Shown one piece after another: positions 34,356 to 41,831 of a DNA stretch of 60,517 bases. Source of the stretch: Oscillospiraceae bacterium (GTDB lineage Bacteria; Bacillota; Clostridia; Oscillospirales; Oscillospiraceae); assembly GCA_020025305.1 (NCBI GenBank), contig JAHHSG010000014.1, positions 1 through 60,517 of the forward strand, given 5' to 3'. How positions within the stretch are numbered: position 1 is the stretch's first letter; every line of letters starts with the position of its first letter. A program made the translations under genes and the position numbers. The notes beneath the pieces were generated by a model that saw nothing but the letters and a program-made list of their open reading frames with translations, searched no databases and was not told where the DNA came from.

Positions 34356-35369
34356 TCACAATAATTGCCGGACGGATTTACCGGCACGGAAAGCAGTGGG
34401 CAGCAGCTCATGGCGATGCGTTCCACAACCTTCCAGCACATCCAGAAGGATTTCCACGCTGCGCCGTCCCATCTCCGCCTTAGGCTGACAGAAGGTGCTC
34501 AACTGGGGATAAATATATTCCGATACCTCCAGACCGTCGATGGCCAGCACGGAGCAGTCCTCCGGCACACGCCGCCCCGCCTCCCGCAGTGCGCGCATGG
34601 CACCAATGGCCATATTATCAGAGATGGCAAAAAGCGCCGTAAAATCAGGGTTTTCTTTCAACTTTTCTGCTGTAGCCAGATAGGCCCCGCGAATATCAAA
34701 TGTCCCGGCACTGATGACGAGACTGTCCTCTCTGGGTAAACTCAACTCCGCCATAGCCCGCCGATACCCCTCATAACGCAGCTGACTGATGGAGCGGTCA
34801 TCCTTTCGAGAAATCAGTGCTGCAATGCGGTGGTGTCCCTGCTTATAGAGCGTCTTTACCGCCCGGTAGGCCTCCTGCTCATCGGCAATCGACACAGAGG
34901 AAAAGCTGTCGCTCTTCAAAGAGCCGTATTGATTGCTGTAGGAACAGCATACAAAGGGCACAGTCAACGATGCCACCTCGCGGGGCGTATAGTCAGACCG
35001 TCCTCCCAAAAAAATAAGTCCCTGTAACCGTTTCTCCCGCTCCATCATAGCGCCATGCTTGATCTCATCATCCTGCACGCCGATCTGCTGCAGCACCATG
35101 GTGCAGCCCCGTGCAGTGATGGTCTCCTCCACGGCCCTAATAATATCCGTATAAAAAGGGTTGGAGACGCCGCGCACCACCACGCCGATGGAATCGGACT
35201 TGGTCTTTACCAGATCGCGGGCACTGTTGTTGGGGATATAGTTACTGTTTTCGATCGCCGCCAGTACCTTGCGCCGATTCGCCTCGCTGACGTCGGGCCG
35301 ATCGTTCAGCACCCGAGATACGGTACTGATGCTCACGCCGCACAGCCGCGCGATGTCCTTGATGGTCAT
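34356..35369 (-). CDS. LacI-family transcriptional regulator
   Basis: Sugar-responsive repressor of 337 residues. The N-terminal helix-turn-helix is MTIKDIARLCGVSISTVSRV with hinge SNYIPNNSARDLV. The periplasmic-binding-like effector domain contains SIGVVVRGVSNPFYTDI and VLAIDGLEVSEYIYPQLST. The ATG at 35369 has GGGGAG close upstream; a GTG four codons earlier is the alternative. It is first in the maltodextrin operon and probably binds the inverted repeat in its own leader (35418-35445). Confidence 0.93.
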   Translation of the reverse strand: MTIKDIARLCGVSISTVSRVLNDRPDVSEANRRKVLAAIENSNYIPNNSARDLVKTKSDSIGVVVRGVSNPFYTDIIRAVEETITARGCTMVLQQIGVQDDEIKHGAMMEREKRLQGLIFLGGRSDYTPREVASLTVPFVCCSYSNQYGSLKSDSFSSVSIADEQEAYRAVKTLYKQGHHRIAALISRKDDRSISQLRYEGYRRAMAELSLPREDSLVISAGTFDIRGAYLATAEKLKENPDFTALFAISDNMAIGAMRALREAGRRVPEDCSVLAIDGLEVSEYIYPQLSTFCQPKAEMGRRSVEILLDVLEGCGTHRHELLPTAFRAGKSVRQLL

Positions 35370-35417
35370 ATGTCTCCCCACCCCTGCCGAAATCTGTCAA
35401 ATCTTCTTCTTTTTTGT

Positions 35418-35445
35418 CTGAAAACCTTACCGGGAACGTTTTCAG
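35418..35445. promoter_or_regulatory. Candidate LacI-family operator
   Basis: A 28-bp element with perfect 8-bp arms CTGAAAAC and GTTTTCAG. The right half contains GGGAACGTTTTC, centred on the CG typical of LacI-family sites. It lies 14 nt downstream of the -10 box, a good position for blocking transcription. Autoregulation by the adjacent repressor is inferred. Confidence 0.6.
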
Positions 35446-35459
35446 TTCTTGTGTATATT

Positions 35460-35488
35460 ATACTATCAACTTTACCGTAGGCTGTCAA
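35460..35488 (-). promoter_or_regulatory. Promoter of the lacI-type regulator and sugar operon
   Basis: Minus-strand TTGACA and TAGTAT with 17-nt spacing. Confidence 0.8.
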
Positions 35489-35976
35489 TGTGCGTCCGTC
35501 ATTTTTTATAGTTCTTACAGAGAAAGACCATCTTCCGTTGTGAAATTGACGGATATTTCTTGCAAGTTATTCCATACGTTCCGGATATAGCCTGTTGCCT
35601 CTCGTAAAACGGACGGCCATCTGCTTCCAAAAGAGAAACAGAGCATGTCCTCTCGACACACCCTGTTTCTATCTTGCTTCCCTCCGGCAGGGGGAAAGCC
35701 ATTTCTTCTGTTTGGGTCTGGAGAGCCGGCAATTCTCCATGCGTGGCACGAAGAAGCCCCCGGCATATGGGCAAGTGCTGCTTTTACAGGTTTTATGATG
35801 CATCTATCCTCAAGATGCCGCCCACGAACTTTCCACCATCGCAGAGGTCAATTTTCCCGGCATAGCCCGGTGGGTCATTTCTTTCAGGCGGCTAGTGCTG
35901 CAATGAATGGCAGATACGCTTTACTGCCTGCCATCCTTTCCCCTCATACCCGCTGCATTGGCGCAAAGTCAGGGCC
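35489..35976. other. Gene-free spacer
   Basis: About 490 nt between the sugar operon promoter and the end of the DUF523 gene. Short open frames on both strands lack ribosome sites and recognisable domains. I see no clear terminator, RNA or repeat here. Confidence 0.5.
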
Positions 35977-36420
35977 TTACTCTTCCGTTTCTTCCAGAAA
36001 CGCCGCCAACTCCGACTCTCCCAGCACGCGAAAGCCGTTATCACGCAGCAGCCGCGCTGTTACGCCCCAGCCGTCGCATAAGGTTCCGGTGAAGCTGCCG
36101 TCGTAGATTTTTCCGGAACCGCAGGAGGGGCTTCGTTCCTTCAAAACAGCCACCTCACACCCCAAGAGCTGCCCCAAGCGCAGTACCTCCTGTGCGCCGC
36201 GCCGATATGCCCCCGTTACATCGCCGCCTGTCTTGGTAATGACCTTCTCTCCCTGCAACTCCGCCGGGACACGGGGTGTAGGCAAACCGCCCATTATCTC
36301 ACCGCACACGGGCACCACCTGATGGCATCGGCATAACTTCTCCAGCAAAGGATGGGGCTTACTCTGTCCATCATAGCGGCAGGCTGTACCTAAAAGGCAG
36401 GCACTGACTAACACCTTCAT
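35977..36420 (-). CDS. DUF523 (YbbK-like) protein
   Basis: Protein of 147 residues with the family start MKVLVSACLLGTACRYDG and conserved cysteines in VVPVCGEIMGGLPTPR and KERSPSCGSGKIYDGSF. The paired Cys motifs suggest a metal or redox site. Function is unknown in the family. It overlaps the NUDIX stop by 4 nt and is the last gene of the aminotransferase-NUDIX-DUF523 operon. Confidence 0.9.
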   Translation of the reverse strand: MKVLVSACLLGTACRYDGQSKPHPLLEKLCRCHQVVPVCGEIMGGLPTPRVPAELQGEKVITKTGGDVTGAYRRGAQEVLRLGQLLGCEVAVLKERSPSCGSGKIYDGSFTGTLCDGWGVTARLLRDNGFRVLGESELAAFLEETEE

Positions 36421-36896
36421 CCTTCCGCCTCCAAGGGCTTACCATTGAGAGCCGCATAGGCCAGATGCTCCCCCTCGTAGCGCAGTTTCAGCGAAAAAAA
36501 GGGGCCTCCCTCATCCATTAAGCGCAAAAAGATCCTGTCCCCGGCCCACTGGGGCAGGGCCGCCAGCTTCTCTTTGCCGATCCATTCCAGCACCCCTTCA
36601 TCGCAGTCTCCCATCGTTCCCGTCCAGCCGATAGCGTGAAAAAGGTGCATATACTCGGTTTCCCAGCGGTCAGAGACAAAGGTCACAAGGCCGCAGTAGC
36701 GATAGTCTGTCAAGGTAAGCCCTGTCTCCTCCTTCGCTTCACGCAGCACGCACTCCTCCGGACTTTCTCCATCCTCGAATTTACCTCCGATGCCCACCCA
36801 CTTATCTTGATTGACATCGTTTTTCTTCTTCACCCGGTGCAGCATTAAATATTCGCCCCGGTCATTCTCCAAATAACATAGCGTCGTATTGAGCAT
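36417..36896 (-). CDS. NUDIX hydrolase (MutT/8-oxo-dGTPase type)
   Basis: Protein of 159 residues with the NUDIX box GKFEDGESPEECVLREAKEE followed by TGL. The start MLNTTLCYLENDRGEYLMLH and the GGPFFSLKLRYEGEHL C-terminus match the 8-oxo-dGTP diphosphatase-like subgroup of Firmicutes. Likely substrates are oxidised purine nucleotides, though family members vary. Translation is coupled to DUF523. Confidence 0.9.
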   Translation of the reverse strand: MLNTTLCYLENDRGEYLMLHRVKKKNDVNQDKWVGIGGKFEDGESPEECVLREAKEETGLTLTDYRYCGLVTFVSDRWETEYMHLFHAIGWTGTMGDCDEGVLEWIGKEKLAALPQWAGDRIFLRLMDEGGPFFSLKLRYEGEHLAYAALNGKPLEAEG

Positions 36897-36938
36897 TCCG
36901 CCGCCTCCTCTATTCCTCTTTTGTCTGCCGCCCGTCTC

Positions 36939-38111
36939 TCAGATGAGGGAGCGAAACACAGGCAGGCTTCTTTGTATCATCTCATAGTCCACGCAGGTAC
37001 TCACACGGAAATACGCCGGACAGCCAAAATCATCCCCCGGTGCAACCAGCAGATTCTTCGCCTTTGCTCTGTCGGAAAAGGCCCGCCCGTCGCCTTCCGG
37101 AGCCTTGACAAACATATAAAAGGCTCCGTTGGGCCTGATGCATTCATATCCATAGGAGGTGAGCGCCGTATAAAGTGCCATGCGGTTGCGGTCATAGCTG
37201 TCCAAATCTGGGCGGCATCCTGCACACATGGCCACCACCCGCTGCTGCAGGGAAGGAGCGCATATATGTCCCATCGCCCGGGCCGCCCCCGCCGCCGCAT
37301 CAAAAAGCGCTCGACTGTCCTGCGCCTGATCCGGCACACAGAAATAGCCAATGCGCTCCCCCGGCAGGGACAGGGATTTGGAATAGGAGTAGCACACCAC
37401 CGTATTGGGGTAGATGTCGGGGATAAAGGGCACCTCCGCACCGTCATACGCCAGCTCACGGTATGGCTCATCGGCGATAATATAGATGGGATGGCCAATG
37501 GCACGGCTCTTTTCCTCCAAGAGCCGCCCCAGCGCCTCCAGCATCTCCCGACTGTAAATCACGCCGGAGGGATTGTTGGGAGAATTGATCATCACCGCCT
37601 GCGTGTGGGACGTAATGCGCTCCTCCAACGCATCCAGCGGAATCTGAAAACGTTCCTCATCCGCCGGAACCGCCACAAACTTCATACCGTTGCTCTCGGC
37701 AAAGGGGCGATATTCCGGGAAATACGGCGCAATGACCAGCAGTTCAGCCCCCTCCACTGCCAAGGCGCGAATGACCGCCGTCAGCGCTGAAGAAGCGCCG
37801 TAAGTAAAAAAGAAATTCTCGCCTCGCAGCTTTGTACCGCAGCGCCGATTCAAATCCTCGGCCACCGCCGCTCTTGCATCCGGCACGCCCGGTGCCGCCG
37901 TGTAGCTGTGTACCGTCAGGGCATCCACATCACGGATGAGATGCAAAAAAGCTTTCTTTGCCTCCTGCGGCGCAGGAACAGAGGGATTCCCGATGGAAAA
38001 ATCATAAACGTTTTCCCATCCAACAATCTCTGCCTGTCTCGCTCCGTATTCCGCCAATTCCCGGATATAGCAACGTTCCGTCCCCAGTCTCAGCATCTCC
38101 TGATTGACCAT
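36939..38111 (-). CDS. Class I/II pyridoxal-phosphate aminotransferase
   Basis: Protein of 390 residues starting MVNQEMLRLGTERCYIRELA, with NVYDFSIGNPSVPAP, the cofactor-binding NSPNNPSGVIYSREML and the PLP lysine in SYSKSLSLPGERIGYF. It resembles aspartate/aromatic aminotransferases of the clostridial type that open with an S-V-I-R-E-L-like segment. The substrate is not certain. The ATG at 38111 has an AGAGG site; the longer frame would cover the leader. Confidence 0.9.
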   Translation of the reverse strand: MVNQEMLRLGTERCYIRELAEYGARQAEIVGWENVYDFSIGNPSVPAPQEAKKAFLHLIRDVDALTVHSYTAAPGVPDARAAVAEDLNRRCGTKLRGENFFFTYGASSALTAVIRALAVEGAELLVIAPYFPEYRPFAESNGMKFVAVPADEERFQIPLDALEERITSHTQAVMINSPNNPSGVIYSREMLEALGRLLEEKSRAIGHPIYIIADEPYRELAYDGAEVPFIPDIYPNTVVCYSYSKSLSLPGERIGYFCVPDQAQDSRALFDAAAGAARAMGHICAPSLQQRVVAMCAGCRPDLDSYDRNRMALYTALTSYGYECIRPNGAFYMFVKAPEGDGRAFSDRAKAKNLLVAPGDDFGCPAYFRVSTCVDYEMIQRSLPVFRSLI

Positions 38112-38179
38112 ATCTGCCCATCCTCTCCCGATAGAAGTCACCTCACCGCCACAGCGGCACATATCGATGTTAGTTTTTT

Positions 38180-38208
38180 ATTTTACAATGATTTGCGTAA
38201 ATAGGCAA
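38180..38208 (-). promoter_or_regulatory. Promoter of the aminotransferase-NUDIX-DUF523 operon
   Basis: Minus-strand TTGCCT and TAAAAT with 17-nt spacing, about 70 nt before the ATG. Confidence 0.65.
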
Positions 38209-38459
38209 CTACCGATGCTGATGCGTTCAACAATTTTTTCCTCCTTTGCCTCATGTGCCCCGGTTGCCGGTATTCCAAGAGAGGACAGACGGCGGATGAA
38301 GGAAACCCGTTGCGTTTTCGGAGTGATGCCCATAGCTGTATGTGCAGGTACTTGTTTTTTTACCGGCTATGGATTGGAAGAGATGGGTCGCATAGAGCCG
38401 GCAAAGGGCGTTGGCGGTAAAATCTTATCTCCTCCTGTCCTTTTTCTTCTCTGTCGGGG
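38209..38459. other. Gene-free divergent spacer
   Basis: Between the divergent aminotransferase and LOR/SDH genes. An imperfect hairpin (CCGGCTATG with CATAGAGCCGG, about 38363-38402) is the only structure I see. No gene is supported. Confidence 0.4.
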
Positions 38460-38488
38460 TAGCAAGTATTCCTTCCCTGTGCTATAAT
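38460..38488 (+). promoter_or_regulatory. Candidate promoter of the LOR/SDH gene
   Basis: Perfect TATAAT with a poor -35 (TAGCAA) at 17-nt spacing, 66 nt before the ATG. The same TAGCAA-17-TATAAT arrangement occurs upstream of cysK. Confidence 0.5.
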
Positions 38489-38553
38489 GAAGTAATTATA
38501 TATGCTATTTTCGCTTCCGCACAGGCAAGCGATTACATTTTCAGGAGGTTTCT

Positions 38554-39645
38554 ATGGCTTTTCAATTCCCCCCCTATTTTGAGCCCGACTTCTCCCAGCC
38601 CCATCTGGCAGCAGCACCGGAAGTACGCCTGCTGCCCGCCCCCAAGGACGGCGTAGCACCGGAGCAGTACCATGCCATGAGCATTTTCCCGGAATATTTC
38701 AAAAAGGACGGGCAGTGGCACCTTGTGAAGGAGAGCCGCATGGACTGCGTGGCCGTGTGGGAGAACCATGATTTCCACACACGGGAATTCCGCAATCTGA
38801 AGGCCGGAGATCTCATTGTGGTAGGCCGTACCGAGTGCGGGGAGGAGGGAATTTACCTCCACGCCAATGGTTTCCGTGCGCCCGATGTCGCACAGGAGAC
38901 CTTTGCTTTCCGGCAGGGGCGTACACGGGAAACCGGCTTTTCCCGGGATTATCAGGAGCTCTATGACCTGCTGCGCTATGAGAAAGACCATGGCAAGATT
39001 GTCTGGGTCTTAGGGCCTGCCTTCACCTTTGATTACCGGGCCAGAGACGCTTTCTCCCGCCTCATCCGCGGCGGCTATGTCCATGCCGTGCTGGCAGGCA
39101 ACGCTCTGGGCACGCACGATTTGGAGGGCGCCTATCTGGGCACCGCCTTAGGTCAGGACATTCGCACACAGGAAAACCGCCCCAACGGACACTACAACCA
39201 TCTGGACACGCTGAACCGGGTACGGCTCTACGGTTCCATCCCCGCATTCATTCAGGGAGAACACATTGATAACGGCATCATCTACACCTGCGAGGAGATG
39301 GGTGTTCCCTATGTACTGGCCGGTTCCATCCGGGACGACGGCCCGCTGCCCCCTGTCTTTGCCAATGTCTATGAGGCGCAGGATGCCATGCGCGCCCAGA
39401 TTCGGGGCGCCACCACGGTGATCTGTATGGCCACTATGCTCCACACCATCGCTACCGGCAACATGACCCCTTCCTATCGGGTGCTCTCCGACGGTACGGT
39501 ACGTCCCACCTACTTCTACTGTGTGGATATTTCCGAGTTCACCGTCAATAAGCTCAGTGACCGCGGCAGTCTCTCCGCCCGGGGGATCGTCACCAATGTA
39601 CAGGACTTTGCCGTCAATCTGGCCCAGCACCTGGATTTAATGTAA
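38554..39645 (+). CDS. LOR/SDH-domain protein, probable ornithine cyclodeaminase-like (TIGR00300 type)
   Basis: A 363-residue cytoplasmic protein. The N-terminal part (to about 130) matches the LOR/SDH conserved region (AMSIFPEYFKKDGQWHLVKE, then MDCVAVWENHDFHTREFRNL). The C-terminal part has GGYVHAVLAGNALGTHDLEG and INGEHIDNG-like blocks of the archaeal/cyanobacterial OCD family, which converts ornithine to proline with NAD. That activity is inferred from family members. AGGAGG precedes the ATG. It is monocistronic; cys genes follow on the same strand under separate control. Confidence 0.75.
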   Translation: MAFQFPPYFEPDFSQPHLAAAPEVRLLPAPKDGVAPEQYHAMSIFPEYFKKDGQWHLVKESRMDCVAVWENHDFHTREFRNLKAGDLIVVGRTECGEEGIYLHANGFRAPDVAQETFAFRQGRTRETGFSRDYQELYDLLRYEKDHGKIVWVLGPAFTFDYRARDAFSRLIRGGYVHAVLAGNALGTHDLEGAYLGTALGQDIRTQENRPNGHYNHLDTLNRVRLYGSIPAFIQGEHIDNGIIYTCEEMGVPYVLAGSIRDDGPLPPVFANVYEAQDAMRAQIRGATTVICMATMLHTIATGNMTPSYRVLSDGTVRPTYFYCVDISEFTVNKLSDRGSLSARGIVTNVQDFAVNLAQHLDLM

Positions 39646-39718
39646 CTGTGCGCTATTGGAAAAAACAGCCAAAAGCACTTCGTTTGGCCGACTTATCCAA
39701 GGTGAATTCAGGTTTTTT

Positions 39719-39744
39719 GGCGGATTTGACAGTAGCAATCCGCC
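39719..39744. promoter_or_regulatory. Inverted repeat overlapping the cysK -35 region
   Basis: Perfect 8-bp arms GGCGGATT and AATCCGCC separated by 10 nt. The right arm overlaps the -35 hexamer TAGCAA (39733-39738). It is well placed for a DNA-binding regulator. Confidence 0.6.
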
Positions 39745-39774
39745 CGGCAACTCACTATAATGGAGTAGTGAGTT
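39733..39774 (+). promoter_or_regulatory. cysK operon promoter with a palindromic operator over the -10 box
   Basis: TAGCAA (39733) and TATAAT (39756-39761) with 17-nt spacing. A perfect 9-bp inverted repeat, AACTCACTA (39749-39757) and TAGTGAGTT (39766-39774), spans the -10 box. The poor -35 and the palindrome suggest regulated initiation. An Rrf2-type (CymR/IscR-like) regulator is a reasonable guess for a cysteine gene but is unproven. Confidence 0.7.
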
Positions 39775-39813
39775 AATGCTTCAGCACAAGCTATCTCAGA
39801 AGGGAGAAAACGT

Positions 39814-39912
39814 ATGAGCCGCTTCACAACGACTTTCCACATGGATTGCACCATGGCCTGTTGTTGTCAGGCCTATTTTTGTCATGCGCTTTCTGCCTAT
39901 TATATGGTGTAA
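39814..39912 (+). CDS. Cysteine-rich leader peptide of the cysK operon
   Basis: A 32-codon frame, starting MSRFTTTFHMDCTMACCCQ, with an AAGGGAG ribosome site. It has five cysteines, three of them consecutive (codons 16-18, TGT TGT TGT), and ends 22 nt before an intrinsic terminator and 77 nt before cysK. The Cys run sits in the loop of a GGCCTG/CAGGCC hairpin (39855-39873). This is the architecture of ribosome-mediated attenuation: stalling at Cys codons when Cys-tRNA is scarce would favour antitermination. It is too short to have another obvious function. Confidence 0.8.
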   Translation: MSRFTTTFHMDCTMACCCQAYFCHALSAYYMV

Positions 39913-39934
39913 TCCGTATATTTGATTATTTGTG

Positions 39935-39966
39935 GGCAGGGGGTGTATCACACCCTCTGCCTTTTT
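39935..39966 (+). terminator. Attenuator terminator upstream of cysK
   Basis: A 12-pair stem GGCAGGGGGTGT/ACACCCTCTGCC (one G-U, 3-nt loop) followed by TTTTT lies between the leader peptide and cysK, in the 5' region of the same transcript. Confidence 0.88.
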
Positions 39967-39989
39967 CATTTGTTGAAAGGAATCCATGT

Positions 39990-40919
39990 ATGCATATTTA
40001 CCATTCACTTACACAGCTGGTGGGCCATACTCCCCTTTTGTCCATTGACCGCTATTGCGCGGCGCAGCAGCTGCGCTCGACTGTATTGGTCAAATTGGAG
40101 TGCTGCAATCCCGCCGGCTCTGCCAAGGATCGAGTGGCCTGGCAGATGATTCAGGAAGCGGAGGCCTCCGGTGCGCTAATACCCGGCGGCACCATCATCG
40201 AACCCACCTCCGGCAATACCGGCATCGGTCTTGCCGCCATGGGCATTGCTCGTGGCTATCATGTGATCCTCACCATGCCCGACTCTATGAGTACCGAGCG
40301 GCGTGCTCTGCTGATGGCCTATGGTGCACAGCTGGTACTGACTCCCGGCGCAGAGGGGATGTCCGGCGCTGTCAAAAAGGCCGAAGCCCTTGCCCGTGAA
40401 ATCCCCAACAGCTGGATGGCCGGACAATTCGACAACCCCGCCAACCCTCGTACCCACTATCTGACCACCGGCCCGGAAATCTGGCAAGATACCGACGGTC
40501 ATGTGGATCTTTTTGTGGCGGGCGTGGGCACCGGCGGTACGCTATCGGGCAGCGCAGCCTATCTTAAGGAGCAAAACCCTGCGTTGCAGGCGATCGCCGT
40601 AGAACCTGCTTCCTCCCCTCTTCTCAGTGAAGGGCACGCAGGCCCCCACGGTTTACAGGGTATCGGTGCCAACTTTGTGCCCAAGAATCTCAACCGAGCC
40701 ATCATTGACCGTATTTTTCCCGTAACCAATGACGAGGCCTATCAAACGGCACGGACACTGGCAGCTACCGAGGGTGTCCTGTGCGGCATCAGCAGCGGCG
40801 CTGCCCTCCATGCCGCCACGGAATTGGCACGCCAGCCGGAAAATACCGGTAAAACCATCGTTGTCGTACTGCCCGACACGGGGGAACGATATCTTTCCAC
40901 GCCTCTGTTTTCTAAGTAA
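39990..40919 (+). CDS. cysK: Cysteine synthase (O-acetylserine sulfhydrylase)
   Basis: PLP enzyme making cysteine from O-acetylserine and sulfide. The 309 residues start MHIYHSLTQLVGHTPLL. The PLP lysine is in PAGSAKDRVAWQM, the substrate loop is EPTSGNTGIG, and GTGGTLSG binds the phosphate. The ATG at 39990 has AAAGGA 8 nt upstream. The longer in-frame extension would run through the terminator and is rejected. It precedes cysE by 12 nt. Confidence 0.96.
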   Translation: MHIYHSLTQLVGHTPLLSIDRYCAAQQLRSTVLVKLECCNPAGSAKDRVAWQMIQEAEASGALIPGGTIIEPTSGNTGIGLAAMGIARGYHVILTMPDSMSTERRALLMAYGAQLVLTPGAEGMSGAVKKAEALAREIPNSWMAGQFDNPANPRTHYLTTGPEIWQDTDGHVDLFVAGVGTGGTLSGSAAYLKEQNPALQAIAVEPASSPLLSEGHAGPHGLQGIGANFVPKNLNRAIIDRIFPVTNDEAYQTARTLAATEGVLCGISSGAALHAATELARQPENTGKTIVVVLPDTGERYLSTPLFSK

Positions 40920-40931
40920 GGAGATTGTAAG

Positions 40932-41798
40932 ATGTACCCTTCTCATATTCGTGAAGCCGCCGGCGCTATGGCGGACAATATGCAGCAAAGCAATCTGACT
41001 CTTTATGGCAGCCATCTTCGCCTCCCAAGCCGCAAAGCGGTGGTAGATATTCTCAGAGAACTGCGCAGTCTCATGTTTCCGGCCTACTATGGCGATACGG
41101 CACTACTGACACTGGCGCCGGAGGATTACGCCGCACTGCTGCTGGATCGTATTGAGGAGCATCTGCAGTGTCAGATTGCACTGGCTCTTCCCCAAGAAGA
41201 GGCGGAACAGGCGGCCCAGATTGCCCGGGACTTCATTGCCGCACTGCCCCATGTGCAGAAGCTGCTGTTAAAAGATGTGGAAGCCACCTACGATGGCGAC
41301 CCCGCAGCGCAGAACAAATCCGAGATTATTTTCGCCTATCCCGGTCTATACGCTATTTTTGTCTATCGTGTAGCCCATGAGCTCTATATTCGCAACGTCC
41401 CTATGATCCCCCGTATCATGACCGAATACGCCCACAGCCGTACCGGCATCGACATCAATCCCGGTGCCACCATCGGTTCCTATTTCTTCATTGACCACGG
41501 CACCGGCATCGTGGTAGGCGAGACCACTGTCATCGGCAACCATGTCAAGCTCTATCAGGGCGTGACGCTGGGTGCGCTTTCCCCTCGGGCTGGCCACTCT
41601 TCCCTGCCCGGCAAGCGCCACCCCACCGTAGAAGATAACGTAACCATTTACTCCGGTGCTTCCATTTTGGGCGGTGAGACAACGATTGGCGAGAATACCG
41701 TTGTGGGAGGCAATGCTTTTCTAACGGAGGCAGTGGACGCCAATACCCGTGTGGTCATCCAAGCCCCGGAAACCATCTTTAAAAACGCGTCTAAATAA
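40932..41798 (+). CDS. cysE: Serine O-acetyltransferase (EpsC/CysE type)
   Basis: Makes O-acetylserine, the cysK substrate, from serine and acetyl-CoA. The 288 residues comprise an N-terminal helical domain and a left-handed beta-helix with hexapeptide repeats (GIDINPGATIGSYFFIDHGT, then GIVVGETTVIGNHVKLYQGV). The catalytic His is in FIDHGTG. The C-terminus ends ...APETIFKNASK and lacks the long CysE tail, as in the Firmicute EpsC subgroup. AAGGAG precedes the ATG. Confidence 0.95.
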   Translation: MYPSHIREAAGAMADNMQQSNLTLYGSHLRLPSRKAVVDILRELRSLMFPAYYGDTALLTLAPEDYAALLLDRIEEHLQCQIALALPQEEAEQAAQIARDFIAALPHVQKLLLKDVEATYDGDPAAQNKSEIIFAYPGLYAIFVYRVAHELYIRNVPMIPRIMTEYAHSRTGIDINPGATIGSYFFIDHGTGIVVGETTVIGNHVKLYQGVTLGALSPRAGHSSLPGKRHPTVEDNVTIYSGASILGGETTIGENTVVGGNAFLTEAVDANTRVVIQAPETIFKNASK

Positions 41799-41831
41799 AC
41801 GCGCTTAAAAAAACATAGGAGAAATCACATC

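Noticed and set aside
32997..34364. 455-codon open frame on the plus strand
   Set aside because: Fully antisense to the lipoprotein-binding gene, which has a signal peptide and family motifs; the antisense product has no recognisable domain.
39846..39989. 48-codon N-terminal extension of cysK
   Set aside because: It would read through the attenuator hairpin, overlaps the leader peptide in another frame, and the ATG at 39990 has its own ribosome site and the canonical CysK N-terminus.
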